From contig NZ_CAIJDE010000043.1 in NCBI RefSeq assembly GCF_903819335.1, positions 124,001 to 188,000 of the forward strand: a stretch of 64,000 bases of DNA, given 5' to 3'. The stretch's first letter is position 1. Each line of letters starts with the position of its first letter. Source of the stretch: Flavobacterium panici. GTDB lineage: Bacteria; Bacteroidota; Bacteroidia; Flavobacteriales; Flavobacteriaceae. A model generated the notes under the pieces. That model ran no database searches. It was not told where the DNA came from and worked only from the letters and a program-made list of their open reading frames with translations. Shown here one piece after another: positions 16,612-24,340 of the stretch. Made by a program: the position numbers and the translations under genes.

Positions 16612-17869
16612 CAAAAAACTACTTCGTAAAACAACGAACCGCTTTCTTTTATATGCCATTATCATACTATTGATAGCGGCGCCGGTATTTTATTATATCT
16701 GTCAGTGGCTGTATGTTTATGAAACCGATGAAGTACTGCTTTTTCACAAAGGCGCTTTTGTAAACGAAAGCCACAACAATTACACTGCTAATGATATCGC
16801 CGCCTGGAACAAATACAATCCTAATATATCTATTGTTAAAGATATGGGTGTAACGAAAGATTCTATTGTGGGTAAAATGATATTTGAAGCTTTAGCCAAT
16901 GAAAAAGAACCGTTTAGAATATTGTATGCTCCGGTTGATATCAACGGAAAAAGATACACCTATATAGAAAAGCGAAATCTGGTTGAAATGGAAGGAATGG
17001 TTTTTAGTGTGGCCGTTATGTTTCTGTTTATCATCATCATTTTACTTACCGGAATAATCTGGATTTCAAAAAGATCAGCAAAAATAATCTGGAAACCTTT
17101 TTACAATACATTAAGCCAGATAGAAGATTTTGAAATTGATAAAAATAATCCGCCTCATTTTATTCCAACAGATATTGACGAATTTGCGCGATTAAATAAA
17201 AGTCTCGAAAGTTTAATTGAAAAAAACACAGCCATCTACAAAAGCCAGCGCGAATTTGTAGAAAATGCAGCGCATGAACTTCAAACGCCTTTAGCGTTAT
17301 TTCAAACCAAAATTGACATTCTCCAGCAATTAGAATTAAACGAAGAACAATCGACTTTAGTTGGTTCTTTAAATAAAGATGTATCCAGACTCAACAGGCT
17401 GAATAAAAATCTTTTATTACTTTCTAAGATCGATAATGAAAGCTATCTAGAAAAAAATATAATTGTTTTAAATGAGTATTTTGAGAAACATCTTGACTTT
17501 TTTACAGAGCAGGCAAAAGCTAAAAACCTGACCATTCAAACTGAATTTAAAGATACTTTAAGCGTTCAGGGAAATGCAGCATTAGCAGAAGTGTTATTAA
17601 ATAATTTATTTCTAAACGCTATTCGTCATAATAAAAAGGATGGCAGAATAGAAATTCAAATAGAAAACAATACGGTACGATTCATCAACACAGGTCAGGA
17701 AACAGCCTTAGCAGCAGAAAATATTTTCAATCGTTTTTCTAAAGTAAATCCTTCTTCGCAGGGAAATGGACTCGGATTGGCTATCATTAAAAAAATATGT
17801 GAAATCAATCACTGGGAAATTCATTATTTTTTTAATGATAATCTGCACATTTTTGAAGTGAAATTTTAA
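16604..17869 (+). CDS. Membrane sensor histidine kinase
   Basis: A 421-residue kinase with two transmembrane helices (about 13-33 and 132-153) around a periplasmic sensor of roughly 95 residues. HisKA follows with the phospho-accepting His224 in F-V-E-N-A-A-H-E-L-Q-T-P-L. The HATPase domain has N-N-L-F-L-N-A-I-R-H-N (N box) and G-N-G-L-G-L-A-I (G2 box). A missing or shortened HAMP linker keeps the protein compact. It partners with the response regulator that it overlaps. The downstream receptor and lipid enzymes suggest an envelope or nutrient signal, but nothing in the sensor identifies the ligand. Confidence 0.95.
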   Translation: MNNKKLLRKTTNRFLLYAIIILLIAAPVFYYICQWLYVYETDEVLLFHKGAFVNESHNNYTANDIAAWNKYNPNISIVKDMGVTKDSIVGKMIFEALANEKEPFRILYAPVDINGKRYTYIEKRNLVEMEGMVFSVAVMFLFIIIILLTGIIWISKRSAKIIWKPFYNTLSQIEDFEIDKNNPPHFIPTDIDEFARLNKSLESLIEKNTAIYKSQREFVENAAHELQTPLALFQTKIDILQQLELNEEQSTLVGSLNKDVSRLNRLNKNLLLLSKIDNESYLEKNIIVLNEYFEKHLDFFTEQAKAKNLTIQTEFKDTLSVQGNAALAEVLLNNLFLNAIRHNKKDGRIEIQIENNTVRFINTGQETALAAENIFNRFSKVNPSSQGNGLGLAIIKKICEINHWEIHYFFNDNLHIFEVKF

Positions 17870-17902
17870 AAATTCAAACTTCCTACAGAATCGGTTATGA
17901 GC

Positions 17903-17933
17903 TTTGTACTATTCTTTTTTTAAATAGTACAAA
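17903..17933 (+). promoter_or_regulatory. 11-bp inverted repeat overlapping the TonB receptor start codon
   Basis: TTTGTACTATT (17903-17913) and AATAGTACAAA (17923-17933) are exact reverse complements 9 bp apart; the last A is the first base of the ATG. It may be an operator of the response regulator encoded just upstream, or an RNA hairpin that hides the start. The TTTG could also be part of a -7 box. Confidence 0.6.
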
Positions 17934-20344
17934 TGAAATCAAAAACAATACTACTGTTATCTTTTCTATTGATAATAGTACTGCAGTTATCCGCCCAAAA
18001 AAAATCGGTAACCATTTCCGGAATTGTAAAAGACAGTAATTCTAAAATTGCAATACCTTATGCTAATGTGGTTTTAAAATCTTCCAAAGATTCTAAAATT
18101 TTCTTTGGCACTGTAAGCGGCGAAGACGGACGTTTTATAATTGCAGCCGTAAATTCTGGAAATTACATTTTAGAAGTAAGCGTTGTTGGTTTTAAAACCA
18201 AATCCCAAACCTTGTTTGTGGGCAGTCTTTCTGATTATTTAGATCTTGGAAACATTGAAATTCAAGAAGATATCAATACTTTATCAGAAGTTGTTGTGAG
18301 TTCAAAAACACAGCAAAATCCCGTAACATTAGATAAAAAAGTTTTTGCTGTTGCAGATAATATTACGCAAAGCGGAGGTTCTGTTTTGCAATCCATGCAG
18401 AATTTACCCGGCGTTACCGTTCAAAACGGAAAAGTACAATTAAGAGGAAATGATAAAGTAACCATTTTAATTGACGGCAAACAAACTGCTTTGACAGGAT
18501 TTGGAAATCAGTCCGGACTCGATAACATTCCGGCTTCTGCCATCGAAAAAATTGAAATTATCAACAATCCATCTTCTAAATATGATGCCAACGGAAATGC
18601 CGGAATCATCAATATTATCTACAAAAAAAACAAACAAGACGGATTAAACGGAAAAATAGGAATTAGTTCGGGATATGGAGCTTTATGGGAGCGTCAGGCG
18701 AATCTGCCAACGATAAGACCTCAATATAAAGTGACGCCTAAAATTAATCCGAGCCTTTCGCTAAACTACAGAAAAGATAAAATAAATGCTTATTTACAAG
18801 CCGATTATCTCTACACAGAAACGCTTAACAAAAATGAATTTGTTACCAGAACTTATGATGACGGCAGCATAATTAATCAACAGACAAAGCGAAATCGGGA
18901 TACGCATTTTACTACGCTTAAAACCGGAATTGACTGGAATTATAACGACCGAAATACTTTTTCTTTTTCTGGTCTTTATGGCCGCGAAAAAATTATCGAT
19001 CACGGAGACGAACCTTTCTTTAATCAGGATAATTCGGAACGTTTACGTTTGTGGCAGTTTTTAGAAGACGAGCTTAAAACAACTGTTATGGTAAGCGGTT
19101 CATACCAGCATAAATTCAAACAGGCTGGGCGTAAATTAAATGCCGGAATTAATTATACGTATCATCAGGAAGATGAAAAATATTTCTTTGATAATATTCT
19201 CCCAACATCTAGAGGACAAGATGCTTTTAAACTGCTTTCGGATGAAAAAGTAATCGACCTTAATTTAGATTATGTACAGCCATTAAAATACGGACGTTTT
19301 GAAACAGGAATTAAATTTAGAAACAGAGAAATTCCTACCAATATGCAGTTTTTTCCGGGAGAAAATTCTCCAATAGATGCAAATGCCGGAGGCTGGGCTA
19401 CTTACAAAGAAATCATTCCGGCTGTTTACGGAAGTTACATTTATGAAAGTGAAAGAATTGAAGCTGAACTTGGACTTCGTTATGAATATGTTGATCTTAA
19501 GTACGATGTAAATCCAAATCATCCTACTTATAAAAGCAACGGATATAATTATACAGAACCTTTCCCAAGTGTTAAACTGGCGTATAAAATTGATGATAAA
19601 AACAAATTCACCGCTTTTTATAACCGCCGTGTAGACAGACCAAATGAAGTCGATATTCGAATTTTCCCAAAATACGATGATGCCGAAATTATTAAAGTAG
19701 GAAACCCTGCCCTGCGCCCGCAATATACAAGCGCTTTTGAAGCAGGTTATAAAACCGATTTTAATAAAGGGTATTTTTTAACCTCTTTGTATTACCGCGT
19801 TATCAATGGAACTATTACCCGGATCGCGACTACAGTTCCCGGCAGTTCGTTGATTTATAACGTATTTCAAAATGCATTAGAAAGTTCCTCTTTTGGTGCC
19901 GAGATTGTTTATGCAAAAGAAATCAATTCGTGGTATTCTTTTAATATCAATGGAAATCTATATAAAAATACAATCGATGCCTTTACGGTCACAAATTTAT
20001 ATCCAGTTCCATCAACTTATACGGGCAGTCTTCAGGAAATAACTTCGGGAAATGTAAAATGGAACAATACTTTTTTATTCAACAAAACACTTTCCGGGCA
20101 GGTTTCTATGGTATATCTCGCACCTGATATAATTCCGCAGGGAAAAATGGATTCGCGATTTTCTACAGATTTGGGTGTAAAAAAGATAGTGCAGAAAGGA
20201 AAAGGCGAAATCTTTTTAAATGCCACAGACATCTTCAATACGCTGGTAATCAAAAAAGAAATTCAAGGCGAAGGATTCCGATATACGAGCAAGGATTATT
20301 ATGAAACACAAGTCGTTCGTTTTGGGTACAGCTACAAGTTTTAA
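17933..20344 (+). CDS. TonB-dependent receptor / outer-membrane beta-barrel protein
   Basis: An 803-residue protein with a signal peptide (I-L-L-L-S-F-L-L-I-I-V-L-Q-L-S-A-Q). A carboxypeptidase-regulatory-like domain follows (about 24-110), then a plug (about 130-240, with G-G-S-V-L-Q-S-M-Q-N-L-P-G-V and I-P-A-S-A-I-E-K-I-E-I-I-N-N-P-S-S-K-Y) and a barrel ending in F-G-Y-S-Y-K-F. This is the shorter outer-membrane family (OMP_b-brl_3) and not the SusC type, with no SusD partner. It follows a two-component system by 63 bp and precedes the LtaS-type gene by 75 bp. The ligand is unknown; the context allows phosphate, lipid-linked or metal compounds. Confidence 0.93.
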   Translation: MKSKTILLLSFLLIIVLQLSAQKKSVTISGIVKDSNSKIAIPYANVVLKSSKDSKIFFGTVSGEDGRFIIAAVNSGNYILEVSVVGFKTKSQTLFVGSLSDYLDLGNIEIQEDINTLSEVVVSSKTQQNPVTLDKKVFAVADNITQSGGSVLQSMQNLPGVTVQNGKVQLRGNDKVTILIDGKQTALTGFGNQSGLDNIPASAIEKIEIINNPSSKYDANGNAGIINIIYKKNKQDGLNGKIGISSGYGALWERQANLPTIRPQYKVTPKINPSLSLNYRKDKINAYLQADYLYTETLNKNEFVTRTYDDGSIINQQTKRNRDTHFTTLKTGIDWNYNDRNTFSFSGLYGREKIIDHGDEPFFNQDNSERLRLWQFLEDELKTTVMVSGSYQHKFKQAGRKLNAGINYTYHQEDEKYFFDNILPTSRGQDAFKLLSDEKVIDLNLDYVQPLKYGRFETGIKFRNREIPTNMQFFPGENSPIDANAGGWATYKEIIPAVYGSYIYESERIEAELGLRYEYVDLKYDVNPNHPTYKSNGYNYTEPFPSVKLAYKIDDKNKFTAFYNRRVDRPNEVDIRIFPKYDDAEIIKVGNPALRPQYTSAFEAGYKTDFNKGYFLTSLYYRVINGTITRIATTVPGSSLIYNVFQNALESSSFGAEIVYAKEINSWYSFNINGNLYKNTIDAFTVTNLYPVPSTYTGSLQEITSGNVKWNNTFLFNKTLSGQVSMVYLAPDIIPQGKMDSRFSTDLGVKKIVQKGKGEIFLNATDIFNTLVIKKEIQGEGFRYTSKDYYETQVVRFGYSYKF

Positions 20345-20419
20345 GGAAACCTAAAATGAAATTCAAAATTAATTCAGAATTGCAATATAAAATTTGCAGA
20401 CGAATGTTAAATAATAATT

Positions 20420-22378
20420 ATGAATAAATTATCTTCAAAGTTCGGCAGATATTCACTGTTGATGCATTTTATTTTTTGGTTTTTAATACTATCTCAATTT
20501 TTAAGAATTTCCTTTTTCCTTTGGCAGTATAGTGAAGTTTCATGGAATATTATCGATCTTTTAAGAACCCTGCTAACAGGTCTTTTCTTTGATTTTGGTA
20601 CCGTTGCATTCATTTCCATTTGCAGTGTATTATATTATACTGTAATGCCAAATAAATGGGTTGGTTCTTTTTTAGATAAAATCTTAATTTACTTTTTTAC
20701 ATCTTTAACCGTTTTTATTCTTGTTTTTACCTTTTTTGCCGAATTGACATTTTGGGATGAATTTAAAACAAGATTTAATTTCATAGCCGTTGATTATCTT
20801 ATTTATACACATGAAGTTGTCGCTAACATTCAACAGTCGTATCCCCTGCCCGTTTTAATTGGCGGTGTATTACTGCTTACTTTTGTATTTCTGTTTATTT
20901 TTTATAAAAGAGGCGCTTTTACAACTACTTTTTCGTCTAAAGCAAATTTAAAAACGAGACTTTCAGTTTTGTTATCTACTATTGGCATTGCCTTATTTTT
21001 TGGTTTCTTTATTACCAATAATCAGGCAGAATGGTCTCAAAACAGATACAATTCAGAAATATCAAAATCCGGTATTTATTCCTTTTTTGCAGCCTTTAGA
21101 AACAACCAAATGAAATATGTTGATTTCTATACTTCGATTCCTAATGATAAAGCTTTTGGTATTATTAGAAAAAAATTAACCAGTCCTAATTCTGTTTATT
21201 CCAGAAACGATTATTCTATTCATAGAAAAATTACAGACCGTATTCCTTCTCTTGAAAATAAAAATGTTGTCTTTGTTTTGGTAGAAAGTCTGAGCGGAAG
21301 CTTTTTGAAAGAATTTGGAAATAAAGAAAACATCACTCCTTTTCTGGACAGTCTTGCCCAAAAGAGTATCTTCTTTGAAAATTTATATGCCACAGGAACC
21401 AGAACTGTTAGAGGAATGGAAGCCGTGACTTTGTGTATTCCGCCTACGCCGGGTCAAAGTATTGTAAAAAGACCTGATAATCAAAATTTGTATACGGTTT
21501 GCAGCGTTTTCAAATCCAGAAAATACGATTGTAATTTTTTCTACGGCGGCGACGGTTATTTTGATAATATGAATGCGTATTTTGGAGGAAACGGTTTTAA
21601 CATTTACGATCGCGGACGCGGCAGTGTATTGAGTGATGAGATTAAAACGGTTCGTAATAATATCAACGACAATGAAGTAACTTTTGAAAATGCGTGGGGA
21701 ATTTGCGACGAAGACATTTTTAATAAAATGCTAAAAGTCGCTGATTCACAATACAAAACCGGAAAGCCGTTTTTCAATTTTGTAATGACAACATCTAATC
21801 ACAGACCATTTACTTATCCTTCGGGAAAAATTGATATTCCTTCTGGAACAAGTCGTAAAGGCGCCGTAAAATATACTGATTTTGCACTGAAAGAATTATT
21901 CAGAAAAGCCCAGACAAAACCTTGGTTTAAAAATACTGTTTTTGTAATAATTGCAGATCATTGTGCGAGCAGTGCCGGAAAAGATGAAATTGATGTGGCC
22001 AACTATCATATTCCTGCCTTCATTGTTAACTTTCCCGAAAAGCAAAACCAAAAAATAGCGCAGCAATGTTCTCAAATTGATTTATGGCCTACGCTTTTTT
22101 CGCTGTTTCATTGGAATTATCAATCTGATTTTTTTGGAAAAAATGTTTTGGATTCTCAATTTGAACAACGCGCTTTAATGGGAACCTATCGAAAATTAGT
22201 TTTGATGAAAAAAGATAAAGTAATGATTTTATCTGATCAGAAAAAACAGGCGTTTTATTCCTGGAATAAAGAAGATAACAGTTTGAAATCACTGCCAATA
22301 GATCAGTCTTTTTTACAAGAAACCATTTCGTGGTACCAAACCGCCGATTTCCTTTTTACAAATAAACTTTTACAATAA
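20420..22378 (+). CDS. LtaS-like membrane sulfatase-fold phosphotransferase
   Basis: A 652-residue protein with about five membrane helices in the first 200 residues and a periplasmic alkaline-phosphatase-superfamily domain. The probable metal ligand Glu289 lies in V-L-V-E-S-L-S-G-S-F, the likely nucleophile Thr329 in G-T-R-T-V-R-G, a His in T-S-N-H-R-P-F, and D-H in I-I-A-D-H-C. LtaS/OpgB-type enzymes transfer phosphoglycerol (or phosphoethanolamine) from phospholipids to an acceptor and leave diacylglycerol. Bacteroidota have no lipoteichoic acid, so the acceptor here must be something else, such as a glycan or lipid A. The stop and the start of the lipid kinase gene overlap as TAATG. This pairing fits recycling of the diacylglycerol product. 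Confidence 0.9.
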   Translation: MNKLSSKFGRYSLLMHFIFWFLILSQFLRISFFLWQYSEVSWNIIDLLRTLLTGLFFDFGTVAFISICSVLYYTVMPNKWVGSFLDKILIYFFTSLTVFILVFTFFAELTFWDEFKTRFNFIAVDYLIYTHEVVANIQQSYPLPVLIGGVLLLTFVFLFIFYKRGAFTTTFSSKANLKTRLSVLLSTIGIALFFGFFITNNQAEWSQNRYNSEISKSGIYSFFAAFRNNQMKYVDFYTSIPNDKAFGIIRKKLTSPNSVYSRNDYSIHRKITDRIPSLENKNVVFVLVESLSGSFLKEFGNKENITPFLDSLAQKSIFFENLYATGTRTVRGMEAVTLCIPPTPGQSIVKRPDNQNLYTVCSVFKSRKYDCNFFYGGDGYFDNMNAYFGGNGFNIYDRGRGSVLSDEIKTVRNNINDNEVTFENAWGICDEDIFNKMLKVADSQYKTGKPFFNFVMTTSNHRPFTYPSGKIDIPSGTSRKGAVKYTDFALKELFRKAQTKPWFKNTVFVIIADHCASSAGKDEIDVANYHIPAFIVNFPEKQNQKIAQQCSQIDLWPTLFSLFHWNYQSDFFGKNVLDSQFEQRALMGTYRKLVLMKKDKVMILSDQKKQAFYSWNKEDNSLKSLPIDQSFLQETISWYQTADFLFTNKLLQ

Positions 22379-23262
22379 TGATTTACATTCATTTTATAAT
22401 CAACCCAATTTCCGGAAGCGGCAAACACAATTTGTCTGCGTCTTATATCTTAAGCCAGTTTCCTAAAGATAAATATAAAATTGAGGTTGATTATACAAAT
22501 CAAAAAAAACACGCAATAGAACTCACAAAAGCGGCTATTGCACAAAATCCAGATTATATAATTGCATGCGGCGGTGACGGAACTATAAATGAAGTTGCTT
22601 CTTCGCTTATAGGAACTTCCATAAAATTAGGAATTGTTCCTGTAGGTTCAGGAAACGGATTAGCTTCTAATTTGAATATTCCAAGAGATTTTGATAAAGC
22701 AATTGCTATCATTAAAAAAGGGCATGCTACAGCAATGGATGTGGGACAAGTAAATGATAAATATTTTTTTAGCAACATGGGTATTGGCATTGACGCGCTT
22801 ATTATCAAAAAATACGAGCGAGCAGGAAAAAGAACACTTCCGGCTTATATTAAAGCAGCAATGTCTTCGAGTTTAGAATTTAAACCCAAAAAAACGATTG
22901 TACATTTTGACAATCAAACTCTTGAAATAAATCCTTTGATGTTGTTTATATCCAATTCTAACGAAATGGGTTACAATATGAGCCTTACACCAAAAGCAAG
23001 TCTTCAGGATGGACTATTGGATATGATTGTAATTCCGAAATTATCTTTTTTAGAAAAAATAATGCTGGGGTTTAATGTTCTTCGAAATTCAATTGAAAAA
23101 TTCAAAAAAGCACAGCACTTTTTAGTAAAAGAAATTCAAATTGAAATGCCCTCCAAAATCTTTATCGATTCTCAAATTGACGGAGAACAGCATAATTTGA
23201 AAACAAATAAATTAAACATAAAAATACTGCCCGAAGCACTCAACGTCTTAGTAGATTTATAA
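22378..23262 (+). CDS. Diacylglycerol kinase-family lipid kinase
   Basis: A 294-residue protein of the DagK/YegS catalytic family. It has N-P-I-S-G-S-G near the N-terminus, the nucleotide-binding A-C-G-G-D-G-T-I-N-E-V-A (about 63-74) and G-S-G-N-G-L-A (about 87-93). A C-terminal beta-sandwich holds the lipid site. It phosphorylates diacylglycerol or a similar lipid at the inner face of the membrane. It is translationally coupled (1-bp overlap) to the LtaS-like gene, whose reaction makes diacylglycerol, so re-phosphorylation to phosphatidate is the simplest role. A terminator follows at 23271-23308. Confidence 0.94.
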   Translation: MIYIHFIINPISGSGKHNLSASYILSQFPKDKYKIEVDYTNQKKHAIELTKAAIAQNPDYIIACGGDGTINEVASSLIGTSIKLGIVPVGSGNGLASNLNIPRDFDKAIAIIKKGHATAMDVGQVNDKYFFSNMGIGIDALIIKKYERAGKRTLPAYIKAAMSSSLEFKPKKTIVHFDNQTLEINPLMLFISNSNEMGYNMSLTPKASLQDGLLDMIVIPKLSFLEKIMLGFNVLRNSIEKFKKAQHFLVKEIQIEMPSKIFIDSQIDGEQHNLKTNKLNIKILPEALNVLVDL

Positions 23263-23270
23263 AATAAAAT

Positions 23271-23308
23271 TTCCATAGAAAGAACCTTTTTTAATTCTCT
23301 CTATGGAA
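23271..23308. terminator. Bidirectional terminator between the lipid kinase and PAP2 copy 2
   Basis: TTCCATAGA (23271-23279) pairs with TCTATGGAA (23300-23308), with a few further interrupted pairs, and is followed by a T7 run (A-rich on the other side). Confidence 0.85.
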
Positions 23309-23332
23309 TATTTTTTTGTTTTAAAGTCTGAT

Positions 23333-24091
23333 TTAAAATTGTCTTACAAAGCTGCAGCCCAATTCTTTTCCGTTATAAAAAGGCATAATCATCGATGTAG
23401 TTTTGTTTTCTTTGGAAGATTTAAAAACTTTATTTTGTAAATACGGATACATCCAATACGCCGCTTTGGTACTTAAAATTCCAATTCCTGCGCCCGCAAC
23501 AACATCTGTAAGCCAGTGTCTGTCATTGTACATTCTAAAAAGTCCCGTTCCTGTCGCCACTGCATATCCTGCAATACCGTACCAAATCGATTGGTCTTTG
23601 TATTCCTGATACATAAATTCTGCTCCGGCAAAAGCGGTCGCAGTATGTCCTGAAGGAAAAGAATTGTTAGAAGATCCGTCCGGTCTTTCTACTTTGGTAA
23701 TATTTTTTAAAGCAAATACCGAAGCGCTCATCATTAAATAAGAACTCGCTAAAATAATAGAACGATCTTTCAGATTATTTTTTCCTTTTATACCCAAAGC
23801 ATTTAATCCGTACACAGAAGCCGCAGGCGCCCATTGCGAGAAATCATCAATAGAGATTTTGTGATCGATATCTTCATTTACTTCTTCCTTAATTTGTGTG
23901 TTATAAGTTTTAAGCTGGTCACTTTCTAAACCAATAAAACCATAACCAATAAGAACGCTTGGAATGATCAATTGTTTGTAGTTAAACTTTAAATTGTGTA
24001 CAGTGTCTTGTGCTGCAATTGTATCACTTACTGTGTTTTGGGCACAAATAGAAGTCATACCAAAAATAAATAAGAGGAACGATTTTCCCAT
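23333..24091 (-). CDS. PAP2-family lipid phosphatase (copy 2)
   Basis: A 252-residue paralogue of the protein at 15114-15878. It has a signal peptide (F-L-L-F-I-F-G-M-T-S-I-C-A-Q) and all three PAP2 motifs: K129-x6-R136-P137, P-S-G-H at 146-149 and R186-x5-H192-x3-D196. The shared stretches (for example N-N-S-F-P-S-G-H-T-A and G-A-E-F-x-Y-Q-E-Y-K-D) span most of the length, so the pair arose by duplication. It is convergent with the lipid kinase gene and monocistronic. It may remove phosphate from the lipid products handled by the neighbouring LtaS-like enzyme and kinase. Confidence 0.93.
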   Translation of the reverse strand: MGKSFLLFIFGMTSICAQNTVSDTIAAQDTVHNLKFNYKQLIIPSVLIGYGFIGLESDQLKTYNTQIKEEVNEDIDHKISIDDFSQWAPAASVYGLNALGIKGKNNLKDRSIILASSYLMMSASVFALKNITKVERPDGSSNNSFPSGHTATAFAGAEFMYQEYKDQSIWYGIAGYAVATGTGLFRMYNDRHWLTDVVAGAGIGILSTKAAYWMYPYLQNKVFKSSKENKTTSMIMPFYNGKELGCSFVRQF

Positions 24092-24249
24092 TTTAAATGA
24101 AAATTAGAAATTAATAATTACGCTTGGTGATTAAAATAAACGTAGTTTTTCCTCATAGAAAACAATTAAATTATTAGGCAAAGTTGAACACCAATTTTGA
24201 AGAAATTCTGTATTTTGAAAGTAACAGGAAAAATATTTAGAGAAAACAA

Positions 24250-24284
24250 AAAACGACCAGATATAAAACATATCTGATCGTTTT
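24250..24284. terminator. Intrinsic terminator after the GH87 gene
   Basis: The 15-bp stem AAAACGACCAGATAT (24250-24264) / ATATCTGATCGTTTT (24270-24284) has one mismatch and an AAAAC loop. It lies between the GH87 gene and PAP2 copy 2, both on the minus strand. Confidence 0.8.
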
Positions 24285-24340
24285 CAAGAGGAAGAATTTG
24301 AACTGTAAAAGTTGAAACCTTTACATAAAATTCTAATTTA

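Noticed and set aside
19283..19723. 146-residue antisense frame within the TonB receptor
   Set aside because: It lies entirely opposite a barrel-coding region and shows no domain.
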